DNA of 64,000 nt from Clostridium sp. DL-VIII (GCF_000230835.1 NZ_CM001240.1:336001-400000); one strand, 5' to 3'; positions 8,126 through 17,412 are shown, counted from the first letter of the stretch. Translations and numbers: made by a program. Notes: a model not told the origin generated them from the sequence alone.

Positions 8126-8951
8126 GTTTTCAATTATTGCTTTATCTATATTAATAATTACAAGTATGATGCTCTCTGGTTGTGATTTTATTAATAATGT
8201 AGAAGTAAAATTAAACCTAAAAAATCAAAAGTTTGATTATATAAAACAAAATAGAGTTGATAAAATAGTAATACAGAGTGTTAGGGATAGCGGGTTCAGA
8301 TTTATTGTTAATGATAGTAAAGCAATAGATGACATTTATGATATACTATCTGATGGAAGTGAAGTATCAAAAAAGAGTTCACTAGCGCCGGATTATATTT
8401 TTGAAATATATACTGGAGATGAAGTGAAAAAATACCAATATGTAGTTGGGGCAAATGAGAAAGGAACAGGAAACTTTTATGATGAAAATGATGCTTTTTC
8501 AGTTCCGAAAAATTTAGAAAATACGATAATGGAGAATCTTTCATTTATTAGAAAGCCTAGGGACTTTAATTATATATATTATCAATCAATATTAAAGGTT
8601 ATTGAAACTAAAAAGGATGCTCTAGCAGATGGAAGCAAGGTAGGAATCGATATACAGGGAGATACAGACTGTTTGAAGTATGTTTTTTCTACAGACTTAG
8701 AGGAATTTAAGAAAAATTTAAATGCAGAGTTACCTAATAGTGATTTGGTAGATAAAAATCCTGAGGATTTTGATGTAATAGTTAAGGTAAAGAACCGAGG
8801 ATTTAATACTACACTTTTTAAAACATTGATAACAATAGATAATAAGAAAGATAAATCTTCTGAAAATTACTATGTAATAGCAGAATATAATTATAATAAA
8901 GATTGGGACATAAAAGTAAGTGAGCCAGGTAAAGTGCCACAAGACTGGTAA
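8112..8951 (+). CDS. Lipoprotein of unknown function, overlapping lgt
   Basis: A 279-residue lipoprotein. It has a basic start (MKKNK), a hydrophobic stretch and the lipobox LSGC with lipidated Cys24. The TTG start lies 14 bases before the lgt stop, in another frame, with AAAGGAGCGGAG upstream inside lgt. The mature part is hydrophilic, with DKIVIQSVRDSGFRFIV and KKYQYVVGANEKGTGNFYD, and matches no enzyme I know. It presumably sits on the outer face of the membrane. Translational coupling to lgt is implied by the overlap. Confidence 0.8.
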   Translation: MKKNKFSIIALSILIITSMMLSGCDFINNVEVKLNLKNQKFDYIKQNRVDKIVIQSVRDSGFRFIVNDSKAIDDIYDILSDGSEVSKKSSLAPDYIFEIYTGDEVKKYQYVVGANEKGTGNFYDENDAFSVPKNLENTIMENLSFIRKPRDFNYIYYQSILKVIETKKDALADGSKVGIDIQGDTDCLKYVFSTDLEEFKKNLNAELPNSDLVDKNPEDFDVIVKVKNRGFNTTLFKTLITIDNKKDKSSENYYVIAEYNYNKDWDIKVSEPGKVPQDW

Positions 8952-8967
8952 GGGAGGATAATATAGT

Positions 8968-9807
8968 ATGAGTTGTGAAAATTGTAAAAGTAAGGATACA
9001 TGTACATCCAAAGGTGAAGGATGTAAGGAAGAAAGCTTAAAACTTATATCTAGATATGGCAAAATTAAAAATGTTATAGGAGTTATAAGTGGAAAAGGTG
9101 GAGTTGGAAAATCAACAGTTACTGGAATGATGGCAACTATGTTAGCTAAGAAAGGCTATAAAGTTGGAGTTCTAGATGCAGATATTACAGGACCATCTAT
9201 GCCAAGGTTTTTTGGAGTAAACAGTAAAAGAGCTACTATAATTCCATTGGAAAATGATATGGTAAGATTTGAACCTGTAACAACAGAGAGCGGAATAAAG
9301 GTGATTTCTATGAATCTTCTGACAGCAGTAGAAGATGAGCCTGTTATTTGGAGAGGACCTGTAATCACAGGGGTATTAAAACAAATGTTTATAGAGACTA
9401 ATTGGGGAGAACTTGATTATTTACTTATAGATATGCCTCCAGGTACTGGAGATATAGCATTGACTGTAATGCAGGAGTTCCCAATTAACGAAGTTGTAAT
9501 AGTGTCTACTCCACAAGATATGGTATCAATGATAGTTAAGAAAGTAGTAATAATGGCTGAAAAAATAGGCGTTAAGATCAAAGGTGTAGTAGAAAATATG
9601 GCATATATAAACTGTCCAGATTGTGAAAAAAAGATAAGAGTATTTAGCAGAAAATCCTCAGAAGAAAATGCTGAATATTTAGGAATACCATTGATTGGAG
9701 AATTACCTATTAATATTGAATTTACAGAAGCATTGGAAGAAGGAAAAGCAGAAGAATATGTTAGAGAAAATCCTTTATATTCATTAATATTTGAAGGATT
9801 ATATTAA
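8968..9807 (+). CDS. Mrp/NBP35-family P-loop ATPase (Fe-S carrier)
   Basis: A 279-residue ApbC/Mrp-type ATPase. The deviant Walker A motif GKGGVGKSTVTGMM lies at about residues 44-57, DADITGPSMPRFFGV follows as switch region, and LLIDMPPGTGD is Walker B. MAYINCPDCEKK supplies the CxxC that binds a bridging Fe-S cluster in dimers. The N-terminal CENCKSKDTC and later Cys residues are an extra cysteine-rich head as in NBP35-type members. The probable role is Fe-S cluster assembly and delivery, which fits the ferredoxin gene 120 bases downstream. GGGAGGA precedes the ATG. Confidence 0.9.
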   Translation: MSCENCKSKDTCTSKGEGCKEESLKLISRYGKIKNVIGVISGKGGVGKSTVTGMMATMLAKKGYKVGVLDADITGPSMPRFFGVNSKRATIIPLENDMVRFEPVTTESGIKVISMNLLTAVEDEPVIWRGPVITGVLKQMFIETNWGELDYLLIDMPPGTGDIALTVMQEFPINEVVIVSTPQDMVSMIVKKVVIMAEKIGVKIKGVVENMAYINCPDCEKKIRVFSRKSSEENAEYLGIPLIGELPINIEFTEALEEGKAEEYVRENPLYSLIFEGLY

Positions 9808-9928
9808 AAATAATTATATTATGGTTTTATAAATTTATTTTAGATTTTAAATTATACATATACATAACTTAATATTCCTTGGGAAATAATAAGTTATGTA
9901 ATTCTAGATTGAGGAGATGAAATAAATT

Positions 9929-10117
9929 ATGAAACCAAATGTAGATAAAGATACATGCATAGCATGTGGATTATGTCCATCTATATGTCCGGAATGTTTT
10001 CAAATGGAGGATGATGGAAAAGCTGGAGCTGTAGTTGATGAAGTTCCAGATGGTTGTGTTGATGAAGCAAAAGAAGCTGAAGAAAGCTGTCCAGTTAACG
10101 CAATTACGGTAGAATAA
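9929..10117 (+). CDS. Single-cluster [4Fe-4S] ferredoxin
   Basis: A 62-residue electron carrier. Cys10, Cys13 and Cys16 (CxxCxxC) plus Cys54 before Pro are the ligands of one 4Fe-4S cluster. The second cluster motif of the usual clostridial 2[4Fe-4S] ferredoxin is missing. Cys20 and Cys43 are where related one-cluster ferredoxins carry a disulphide; Cys23 is an additional Cys. The C-terminal half is very acidic. GAGGAGATG lies before the ATG. It may serve the neighbouring Mrp ATPase or the anaerobic reductase genes nearby, but the partner cannot be read from the sequence. Confidence 0.9.
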   Translation: MKPNVDKDTCIACGLCPSICPECFQMEDDGKAGAVVDEVPDGCVDEAKEAEESCPVNAITVE

Positions 10118-10192
10118 TAAAAGTTTAATTACAAGTACAAATTGGACATTTAAAAGAAAATTATATATTAAAAAGTAGTATCATTTAATCTA

Positions 10193-10232
10193 AAATAGGC
10201 TTGATATAGTGAAAGTATCAAGCCTATTTCTA
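10193..10232. terminator. Bidirectional terminator between ferredoxin and thiT
   Basis: A 14-bp perfect stem (10193-10206 with 10216-10229; AAATAGGCTTGATA) has A/T tracts on both sides. It sits between convergent genes and can end transcription from either side. Confidence 0.85.
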
Positions 10233-10267
10233 TATAAAATTATAATTGGTTTTTATAAGATCAATAT

Positions 10268-10945
10268 CTAACTGTGTAATGCCTTTATTGAGGATGCGTG
10301 GATTATTCTTTCAAAAGGAAGAACTGTTAAAATAACTAAACATATAATTCCTTCTATTCCTACCATAGGTCCATTAACAATTAGTGAATAAACAATTGGA
10401 GACACTCCTTCTGGTGCAAATGATCCAAAGAAAGCAACGCCAGAAATAAAGTGGCATATAAACCTTACAAATACAGCTACACTTGTCCCGATTAGCCTCT
10501 TATCTTTAAAGAAACCAGCAAGGCCTAGGGCCGCGAATGGTAGTGGGTAATCAAATAATACTTGAACTGGATGTAAAATATATGGGTCTAAGAATAATGT
10601 AATTACTCCATAAAGGAAGCCGGTTAAGCATCCAACCTGTGGACCATACATAAAGGCTATAAAGAGCACAGGAACCATACTGCCTAAAGTGATACTTCCA
10701 CCTTGAGGAAAGTGATATAACCTCAGTATTTTTAATATAGTAGCCAATGCTAAAGCTATTCCAATTCTGGCAATTAACTGAGGCGTAAATTTTATTCCTT
10801 TAGCTTTTACTAAAACTATAAGCAATAATATACAACCGATTAAAGTAATAATAGACATAGGGCTTGCTAATATATCTGTAATATGTTGTGGTAATTCTAA
10901 GAAATAACTAGAAAATTGTTCAGCCCAATCATTAAAAAGTGACAT
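10268..10945 (-). CDS. thiT: Thiamine-specific ECF transporter S component (ThiT)
   Basis: A 225-residue, six-helix membrane protein that binds thiamine and works with the shared ECF energising module (not in this window). The thiamine-site motif LYHFPQGGSITLGSMVPVL is diagnostic, followed by YGPQVGCLTGFLYG and LDPYILHPVQVLFDYPL. AAGGAGG lies before the ATG. A TPP riboswitch upstream on the same strand independently confirms the thiamine assignment and shows that expression is repressed when TPP is plentiful. Confidence 0.95.
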   Translation of the reverse strand: MSLFNDWAEQFSSYFLELPQHITDILASPMSIITLIGCILLLIVLVKAKGIKFTPQLIARIGIALALATILKILRLYHFPQGGSITLGSMVPVLFIAFMYGPQVGCLTGFLYGVITLFLDPYILHPVQVLFDYPLPFAALGLAGFFKDKRLIGTSVAVFVRFICHFISGVAFFGSFAPEGVSPIVYSLIVNGPMVGIEGIICLVILTVLPFERIIHASSIKALHS

Positions 10946-11016
10946 AAAAAAAACCTCCTTAATTGTGCTTGGAGATTCTCAACCTAATAATATAGAATAA
11001 AAAATTTTATAAGGTT

Positions 11017-11099
11017 GCATTCCCTACGCTAGAATTAACTAGATCAGGTTTTAAGGGTTTATGAATATCAAATCTCAGCCAATGGCTCCCCTAGCACAT
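11017..11099 (-). promoter_or_regulatory. TPP riboswitch (THI element) controlling thiT
   Basis: Reading the minus strand, the conserved parts are in order: GGGGAGC, GGCTGAGA, ACCCTT, AACCTGATCTAGTTAAT and CTAGCGTAGGGAA. These make the helices and binding loops of the TPP aptamer. Between it and thiT, a short hairpin CAACCT/AGGTTG is possible and no clear intrinsic terminator is seen. Control at the ribosome site (AAGGAGG) is therefore the more likely mechanism, but this is inference. Confidence 0.95.
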
Positions 11100-11120
11100 T
11101 ACTATATTTTATACCTATAG

Positions 11121-11327
11121 TTAAAAATAGTCAATTAGATTATAGCTGTTGAACTTGTCATTTTTCCGGTGAGTATTGCTATAGTTAAGATTGGTGTTAT
11201 TTAAGTTTACACCATGATGAACGATGCTATTAGAAGGTATATTACATGATGCAGTTGTAATAATATCACCATTACTATTAACAATGATTGAATCTTTGTA
11301 AGTGGAATCTAACACAAAATCTTTCAT
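11121..11327 (-). CDS. Small hypothetical protein, Asn-rich
   Basis: A 68-residue reading frame in the gap between thiT and nrdD, with GAAAGGA about 11 bases before its ATG and no gene opposite. The protein is hydrophilic, rich in Asn, Ser and Tyr, and has no membrane segment. The first half (KDSIIVNSNGDIITTASC) looks like a small beta-rich unit and the second half is low-complexity. It resembles the short spore-germination or coat-type small proteins only in composition, so I assign no function. It may be spurious. Confidence 0.35.
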   Translation of the reverse strand: MKDFVLDSTYKDSIIVNSNGDIITTASCNIPSNSIVHHGVNLNNTNLNYSNTHRKNDKFNSYNLIDYF

Positions 11328-11559
11328 ATTTAAATAAATCCTTTCATGAATTTTCTTTGATAATATTATTTACAATTGAAGAAATATGTATTCATCTATA
11401 AAGATTTTAAATAATATAAGTTATGTAAAAGACAAGCCTAGGGATGATTTTAAAAAGTCAACTTAATAAAAACATCAAAAACAAGTTAAATTTAAAGATA
11501 ATTGGGTGTAAATCATGATAATTAAAATGTAGATGCTTAAAAATAAAAAAATAGAACTA

Positions 11560-11588
11560 TTGCTAATGAATACCTAATACAGTATAAT
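11560..11588 (+). promoter_or_regulatory. Promoter of nrdD
   Basis: TTGCTA (11560-11565), 17-bp spacer, perfect TATAAT (11583-11588). The predicted start is near 11595, about 40 bases before the nrdD ATG. Confidence 0.65.
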
Positions 11589-11602
11589 ATACGATAGTAA
11601 TA

Positions 11603-11618
11603 ATACTATATATTGTGC
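11603..11618. promoter_or_regulatory. NrdR-box-like operator
   Basis: The 16-mer ATACTATATATTGTGC agrees at 14 positions with the published NrdR box acaCwAtATaTwGtgt. It lies between the predicted transcription start and the nrdD ribosome site. NrdR boxes normally come in pairs about 31 bp apart, and I do not see a good second box upstream, which lowers confidence. Confidence 0.5.
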
Positions 11619-11634
11619 CACGGAGGGAATAATA

Positions 11635-13743
11635 ATGCTATATGTTGTGAAAAGGGATGGGAGAGAAGTTGAGTTTAACTCTGACAAGATAGGTCAGGCG
11701 ATTAAGGGAGCAGCTAGTGAAATCGGTTTAAATTTGAAAGAAAGTGAAGTATTAGATACGGTACATAAAGCAATCACGTATATTGAAGCAGAATATACAG
11801 GATCAATAACCGTAGAACAAATACAGAATTCTGTAGAGAGAGCATTGAAAGATGGAGAGCATAAAGATATATCAATTGCTTATTCAACATACAGAAGTGA
11901 GAGAACAAAGGTTAGAGAAATAAAATCAGATTTAATGAAAGCTATAAGGCAGATTGGAATTGAGACTGATAGAGATAATGCAAATGTAGGAAATAATTTT
12001 AGTTCTAAGCTTCTTAGAATAGCTTCTGAATCGAATAAGTGGAATACTTTAGCCATAATGCCTAAGAATTTAGCCAGAGCTCACGAAGTAGGCGATTTAT
12101 ACTATCATGATTTAGACAGCTATAACTTGACAGTAAACTGCTTACACATACCAACAAGAGAGATACTTGAAAATGGATTTAATACTGGGTATGGAACAAT
12201 TAATGCTCCTAGAAGAATAGAGACGGCTGCTGAATTATCTTGTATATTGTTACAGTCAACTCAAAATGATATGTTTGGAGGGCAATCTCATCCAGATTTT
12301 GATAATGATATGGCTATATTTGTCGAGCCTACCAGAGATGAAATTAGAGAAGAACTAATAGAATTGGGAATATCAGAAGAAAAGATAGAAGATTTAATTG
12401 AAGAAAAAGTAAAAAAGAAAATACATCAAGCTATGCAGGGAGTTGTATATAATCTTAACACAATGCATTCAAGAGCTGGATCTCAAGTTCCATTTAGTTC
12501 AATAAACATTGGTCTACCTACAAGTAGAGATGCCGCATTAGTATGTGAAATTTTTCTTTTAGAATATGAAAAGGGGTTAGGTAAAGGAGAGCAGCCTATT
12601 TTCCCTAACATAATTTTTAGAGTAAAATCAGGTGTTAATAGAGAAGAAAATGATCCATATTTTTATTTATTTAAGTTAGCCTGTCGAGTGGCTGCAAAGA
12701 GAATGAATCCGACGTTTATGAATATTGATGCAGATTTCAATAAAGAATATTATGATCAAGGCTATGTTCCTGCGACTATGGGATGTAGAACTTACCTTAT
12801 GAAAAATATAAATGGTGAGCCAGGATGTAAAGGAAGAGGAAACATAGCACCAACAACTCTTAACCTTCCAAGAATAGGTTTGCAGGCTAAAGGGGATATA
12901 GATAAGTTTTTTGAGATATTAGATTCAAGACTTGAATTAGCAAAAGAATCTTTAATGCATAGATATAACATATTAAAAAAACTAAGAGTTAAAGATTTAC
13001 CTTTTGTTGCAGGTCAAGGGCTTATGAGGGGAGCAGAAGGCTTAACTTCTGATGATTCTATTGAACCAATTTTGAAGCAAGGAACTTGGGGAATTGGATT
13101 CATAGGACTTGCAGAAACTTTAGTAGCTATAAGAGGGAAACATCACGGTGAAGATGCTGAAACAAGAGAACTGGGGATGAAAATCATTGAACATATAAGA
13201 AAATATTGTGATAAACTTACAGAAGAATATAAATTAAATTGGAGCTGCTATGCTACTCCAGCAGAAGGACTTTCAGGTAAATTTATAAAACAAGATCAAA
13301 AAGTATTTGGAATAATAAAAGGTGTAACAGATAAGGAATATTATACAAATAGTTACCATGTACCAGTAGGTTATCCGATATCTATTAAAGATAAAATTGA
13401 TATTGAAGCACCATATCATAAACTTTGTAATGGTGGGCATATAAGTTATATTGAGGTGGATGATTCGCCAGATGCACAAACAATAATGGATATACTAAAC
13501 TATGCATACAAGAACACTAATATTAGTTATATGGGAATTAATTTTCACATAAGATACTGTAGGGAATGTGGTACTTATTTACATGAGAATCAAAGTAAGT
13601 GTCCAAAGTGTGGAAGTACAAATATACAAGGAATATCTAGAGTTACAGGATATTTGAGCTTAGATGAAAGATTTGGAGCTGGAAAGTATCATGAAAGAGA
13701 AGATAGGATATCACATACAGAGAACCATGGTCATCATTATTAA
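11635..13743 (+). CDS. nrdD: Anaerobic ribonucleoside-triphosphate reductase (class III)
   Basis: A glycyl-radical enzyme of 702 residues that reduces ribonucleotides to deoxyribonucleotides without oxygen. An ATP-cone allosteric domain fills residues about 1-90. The barrel follows, with NCLHIPTREILENGFNTGYG and MGCRTYLMKNINGE. Near the C-terminus CRECG and CPKCG hold the structural zinc, and RVTGYLSLDERFGAG contains the radical Gly. CGGAGGG precedes the ATG. The activase NrdG lies 3.9 kb downstream, on the same strand, rather than adjacent. Regulation by NrdR is suggested by the upstream box. Confidence 0.97.
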   Translation: MLYVVKRDGREVEFNSDKIGQAIKGAASEIGLNLKESEVLDTVHKAITYIEAEYTGSITVEQIQNSVERALKDGEHKDISIAYSTYRSERTKVREIKSDLMKAIRQIGIETDRDNANVGNNFSSKLLRIASESNKWNTLAIMPKNLARAHEVGDLYYHDLDSYNLTVNCLHIPTREILENGFNTGYGTINAPRRIETAAELSCILLQSTQNDMFGGQSHPDFDNDMAIFVEPTRDEIREELIELGISEEKIEDLIEEKVKKKIHQAMQGVVYNLNTMHSRAGSQVPFSSINIGLPTSRDAALVCEIFLLEYEKGLGKGEQPIFPNIIFRVKSGVNREENDPYFYLFKLACRVAAKRMNPTFMNIDADFNKEYYDQGYVPATMGCRTYLMKNINGEPGCKGRGNIAPTTLNLPRIGLQAKGDIDKFFEILDSRLELAKESLMHRYNILKKLRVKDLPFVAGQGLMRGAEGLTSDDSIEPILKQGTWGIGFIGLAETLVAIRGKHHGEDAETRELGMKIIEHIRKYCDKLTEEYKLNWSCYATPAEGLSGKFIKQDQKVFGIIKGVTDKEYYTNSYHVPVGYPISIKDKIDIEAPYHKLCNGGHISYIEVDDSPDAQTIMDILNYAYKNTNISYMGINFHIRYCRECGTYLHENQSKCPKCGSTNIQGISRVTGYLSLDERFGAGKYHEREDRISHTENHGHHY

Positions 13744-13829
13744 AAAATTATTAGTGATTGTAAGTACTTTAAATAGTAAAATTTGATTATTCTTATTTTC
13801 AAAGTTAGTTTGGGGTAATTAATTTAAGA

Positions 13830-13891
13830 AACTATGTTAGGATAAAAATAAATTAACGGTTGTTAAAATTTTATCTTAGCATAGTTTTTTT
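13830..13891 (+). terminator. Intrinsic terminator after nrdD
   Basis: An 18-bp stem with two G-U pairs (13830-13847 with 13869-13886; AACTATG...CATAGTT) is followed by a T-run. It separates nrdD from the following operon. Confidence 0.8.
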
Positions 13892-14142
13892 ATATTTATA
13901 CACTAAAATTTAATATATCTGGCTATATATTAAATTTTTCTACATAATTATGTAATTGTTTAGTATAAATACAAATCAAATTGCATGAATTTGTTAGAAA
14001 AATAAAAGATTGAATTTCTTAAACTATGCAATATTGAAAAAAAAACTTGCAATAACAAGGGAAATTTCTTCCTAATTTAAATAGATTTTAAAATATCATG
14101 AAGGAGCAATCGTGATTTGTTGCAAAAGGAAGAAAATAATTC
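13892..14142. other. Non-coding gap between nrdD terminator and citrate-type synthase
   Basis: AT-rich sequence without a credible coding frame or RNA gene. The only candidate signal is the promoter at its right end. Confidence 0.4.
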
Positions 14143-14172
14143 TTGTATACTTTTACCTATATATGATATTAT
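14143..14172 (+). promoter_or_regulatory. Candidate promoter for the synthase-aconitase pair
   Basis: TTGTAT (14143-14148), 18-bp spacer, TATTAT (14167-14172), about 58 bases before the start codon at 14231. Confidence 0.45.
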
Positions 14173-14230
14173 AAATATACATAAAATTTGATTTAAGCTA
14201 TAAGTAATAATATAAAGTGGGGGGATTGCA

Positions 14231-15400
14231 ATGGCAATTAGTAATTTAAAAAATAACAAAAAAGTTACTATAGTAGATACCACTCTTAGAGATGGGGAAC
14301 AAACAGCAGGAGTAGTTTTTGCTAATGAAGAAAAAATAGTAATAGCAGAAATGTTAAGTGACTTAGGTGTTGATCAACTAGAAGTAGGAATTCCTACAAT
14401 GGGTGGGGACGAAAAGAAGGCTATAAAAGAAATTGTAAAAAGAAATTTGAAACCTAGTATTATGGCATGGAATAGAGCTGTAGTCAGCGATATAGAACAA
14501 TCAATAGATTGTGGAGTTGATGCAGTTGCCATATCAATATCAGTATCAGATATACACATTCAGCATAAACTTAAAACATCTAGAGAATGGGTATTAGAAA
14601 GCATGGTTAAATCTGTAGAATTTGCAAAGAAAAATGGTCTTTATGTATCTGTTAACGGGGAAGATGCATCTAGAGCAGATAAGGACTTTTTAGTTGAATA
14701 TATTAATGCAGCTAAACAAGCAGGTGCAGATAGATTTAGATATTGTGATACTGTAGGAATTATGGAGCCATTTAAAATTAGAGATGATATTAAATATATA
14801 TATGATAAAACAGGCTTTGATATAGAAATGCATACACATGATGATTTTGGAATGGCAACAGCTAATGCTGTAGCAGGTATTAAAGGTGGAGCAACCCATG
14901 TTGGAGTAACTGTAAATGGCCTTGGGGAAAGAGCGGGTAATGCAGCATTAGAAGAAGTTATAATGGCATTAATGCTTGTATATGGATATAATGGTGAAGC
15001 AATAAATACCCAAATGTTTAGAGAAGTATCACAATATGTATCAAGAGCATCAGGAAGAGAACTTCCAATCTGGAAAGCTATTGTTGGAACAAATATGTTT
15101 GCACATGAATCAGGAATTCATGCAGATGGAGCAATAAAAGATCCTAAGAATTATGAAGCATTTGATCCAGATATAGTTGGTCTTGAAAGGCAGATTGTTA
15201 TAGGAAAGCATTCAGGACGAGCTTCAATAATAAATAAATTTAGAGAATATAATAGAGAACTTACAGATGATGAAGCAAAAGGAATACTTGAACTTGTAAG
15301 AGCTACAGCAGTTAGATTAAAGAGAACTTTATTCGATAAAGAAGTAGTTCAATTATATAAAGAGTATCATAGACGATTAGAAGAAAAAAATAAGCAATAG
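14231..15400 (+). CDS. Homocitrate synthase / Re-citrate synthase family enzyme
   Basis: A 389-residue member of the acyl-CoA:2-oxoacid condensing (DRE-TIM) family that includes NifV homocitrate synthase, isopropylmalate synthase and the clostridial Re-citrate synthase. Visible are DTTLRDGEQTAGVVF near the N-terminus, VNGEDASRAD, the metal-binding HTHDDFGMATAN, VTVNGLGERAGNAALEE, and MFAHESGIHADG with GKHSGRASI. GGGGGA precedes the ATG. The aconitase gene starts 18 bases after its stop. This matches the pairing seen in C. acetobutylicum, where the linked gene has been assigned as Re-citrate synthase. Oxaloacetate plus acetyl-CoA to citrate is therefore my favoured reaction; NifV-like homocitrate synthesis is the alternative, and the sequence alone does not decide. 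Confidence 0.85.
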   Translation: MAISNLKNNKKVTIVDTTLRDGEQTAGVVFANEEKIVIAEMLSDLGVDQLEVGIPTMGGDEKKAIKEIVKRNLKPSIMAWNRAVVSDIEQSIDCGVDAVAISISVSDIHIQHKLKTSREWVLESMVKSVEFAKKNGLYVSVNGEDASRADKDFLVEYINAAKQAGADRFRYCDTVGIMEPFKIRDDIKYIYDKTGFDIEMHTHDDFGMATANAVAGIKGGATHVGVTVNGLGERAGNAALEEVIMALMLVYGYNGEAINTQMFREVSQYVSRASGRELPIWKAIVGTNMFAHESGIHADGAIKDPKNYEAFDPDIVGLERQIVIGKHSGRASIINKFREYNRELTDDEAKGILELVRATAVRLKRTLFDKEVVQLYKEYHRRLEEKNKQ

Positions 15401-15418
15401 AAACAGGGGGAAGAAAAA

Positions 15419-17341
15419 TTGGGAGATAATTTAGTTTATAAAATTTTAAAGAGTCATGTTGTTGAGGGAGAATTAAAGGCCGGAGAACCTATTGCATTAA
15501 AGATCGATCAGACTTTAACTCAAGATTCCACTGGAACTATGGCATATCTTCAATTAGAAGCTATGGGCATAGACAGAGTAAAGACTAAAAAGTCAGTAGC
15601 ATTTATAGATCATAATATGTTGCAACAGGGCTTTGAAAATGCAGATGACCATAAGTTCATTCAAACAGTTGCATCTAAATATGGAGTATATTTCTCTAAA
15701 CCAGGTAATGGAATATGTCACCAAATATTTTTAGAAAGATTTTCAACTCCAGGAGATACATTGATAGGATCTGACAGCCATACACCAACAGCAGGTGGAG
15801 TTGGTATGCTTGCTATGGGTGCAGGTGGATTAGATGTTGCTCTTGCTATGGGAGGCGGAGCTTATAACATAAACACTCCTAAGGTTGTAAAAATTGAACT
15901 TACTGGAAAGTTAAACCGAATGGTGGCAGCAAAAGATGTCATTCTAGAAGTATTAAGAATATTAACCGTAAAAGGTGGAGTTGGTAAAGTTTTTGAATAT
16001 GCTGGTGAAGGAGTTAAGACACTTTCAGTTCCAGAAAGAGCTACTATAACTAATATGGGAGCTGAACTTGGTGCTACTACTTCAATTTTTCCAAGTGATG
16101 AAAGAACATTAGAATTTTTCAAGGCACAAGGAAGAGAAAAGGACTTTATAGAATTTAAGCCAGATGCAGATGCTGCGTATGATGAAGTAATCACAATTAA
16201 TTTAAGTGAATTAACTCCACTTACAGCTAAGCCACACAGCCCAGATAATGTTGCTAAAGTTAGTGAAGTAGGTAATATTAAAGTTGACCAAGTCGTTATA
16301 GGAAGTTGTACTAACTCTTCTTATGAAGATTTAATGAAGGTTGCTAAGATATTAAAAGGAAATAAGGTTCATCCAAATGTAAGCTTAGTAATTGGTCCAG
16401 GTTCAAGACAAGTTATGGAAATGATAGCTAGAAACGGTGCATTAGCGGATATAATCAGTTCAGGAGCGAGAATTCTTGAGAATGGCTGTGGACCATGCAT
16501 TGGTATGGGGCAGTCACCTGGAACTGATGCGATTTCACTTAGAACTGTAAATAGAAATTTCTATGGTAGAAGTGGAACATTATCAGCACAAATATATATA
16601 GTAAGTCCTGAAACAGCTGCAGTTTCAGCTATAAATGGGGTTTTAACTGATCCGACAGAAGTAGATGTAGATTTAACAATAGATATGCCTAAGGAATTCT
16701 TAATAGATGATTCTATGATTTTAGCACCAGCACCAACTAATGCTGAAGTTGAAGTTGTTAGAGGTCCTAATATTAAACCATTCCCAGTAAGTGCAGCCTT
16801 AGCTGAAGAATTAGATGGGAAAGTATTAATAAAAGTTGAAGACAATATTACAACGGATCACATTATGCCTTCAAATTCGAAGTTATTACCATTTAGATCA
16901 AATATACCGTATCTTGCAGAATACTGTTTTAATACAGTAGACACAGAATTTCCTAAGAGAGCTAAGGAATTTAATGGTGGATTTATAATTGCAGGAGGAA
17001 ACTATGGTCAAGGTTCAAGTAGAGAACATGCTGCATTAGCGCCTCTTTACTTAGGAGTTAAGGCAGTTATAGCTAAATCATTTGCAAGAATTCATAAGGC
17101 TAACTTAATTAACAATGGAATAATTCCAATGGAGTTTAAGAATGAAGAAGATTATGATGGTATTAATCTAATAGATGATTTAAAGATAGAAAATATTCAA
17201 ACTGCATTAGATTCAGGAATAGTTATAGTGAAGAACTTAACTAAAGGAATTGAATTTGAAGCAAAAGTTGATTTGACAGAAAAAGAAATTGCAGTTATTA
17301 AGGCTGGCGGAAGACTTAATTATGTAAAAGCAAACAGCTAG
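15419..17341 (+). CDS. Aconitate hydratase, 640-residue bacterial type
   Basis: A monomeric Fe-S dehydratase that interconverts citrate and isocitrate (or the homologous homocitrate step). The swivel domain is fused at the C-terminus. Cluster ligands sit in VIGSCTNSSYEDL and NGCGPCIGMGQSPG. Other family blocks are GSDSHTPTAGGVGMLAMGAGG and, in the swivel domain, NYGQGSSREHAALAPLYLG. The length is that of the short aconitase found in clostridia and Aquifex, not the 900-residue AcnA. It starts with TTG after CAGGGGGAAG. It is co-transcribed with the condensing enzyme; no isocitrate dehydrogenase gene follows here. Confidence 0.93.
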   Translation: MGDNLVYKILKSHVVEGELKAGEPIALKIDQTLTQDSTGTMAYLQLEAMGIDRVKTKKSVAFIDHNMLQQGFENADDHKFIQTVASKYGVYFSKPGNGICHQIFLERFSTPGDTLIGSDSHTPTAGGVGMLAMGAGGLDVALAMGGGAYNINTPKVVKIELTGKLNRMVAAKDVILEVLRILTVKGGVGKVFEYAGEGVKTLSVPERATITNMGAELGATTSIFPSDERTLEFFKAQGREKDFIEFKPDADAAYDEVITINLSELTPLTAKPHSPDNVAKVSEVGNIKVDQVVIGSCTNSSYEDLMKVAKILKGNKVHPNVSLVIGPGSRQVMEMIARNGALADIISSGARILENGCGPCIGMGQSPGTDAISLRTVNRNFYGRSGTLSAQIYIVSPETAAVSAINGVLTDPTEVDVDLTIDMPKEFLIDDSMILAPAPTNAEVEVVRGPNIKPFPVSAALAEELDGKVLIKVEDNITTDHIMPSNSKLLPFRSNIPYLAEYCFNTVDTEFPKRAKEFNGGFIIAGGNYGQGSSREHAALAPLYLGVKAVIAKSFARIHKANLINNGIIPMEFKNEEDYDGINLIDDLKIENIQTALDSGIVIVKNLTKGIEFEAKVDLTEKEIAVIKAGGRLNYVKANS

Positions 17342-17369
17342 CTATAAAATAGCGGTATAGTACAAATTA

Positions 17370-17412
17370 AAAAACTCAAGAATTTATTAAGATTAAATTC
17401 TTGAGTTTTTTA
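17370..17412 (+). terminator. Intrinsic terminator after aconitase
   Basis: A 17-bp stem AAAAACTCAAGAATTTA (17370-17386) pairs with 17394-17410 and is followed by T-rich sequence. Confidence 0.9.

Noticed and set aside
15862..16845. Two frames (110 and 94 residues) antisense to the aconitase gene
   Set aside because: Shadows of a conserved coding region with no start signals.
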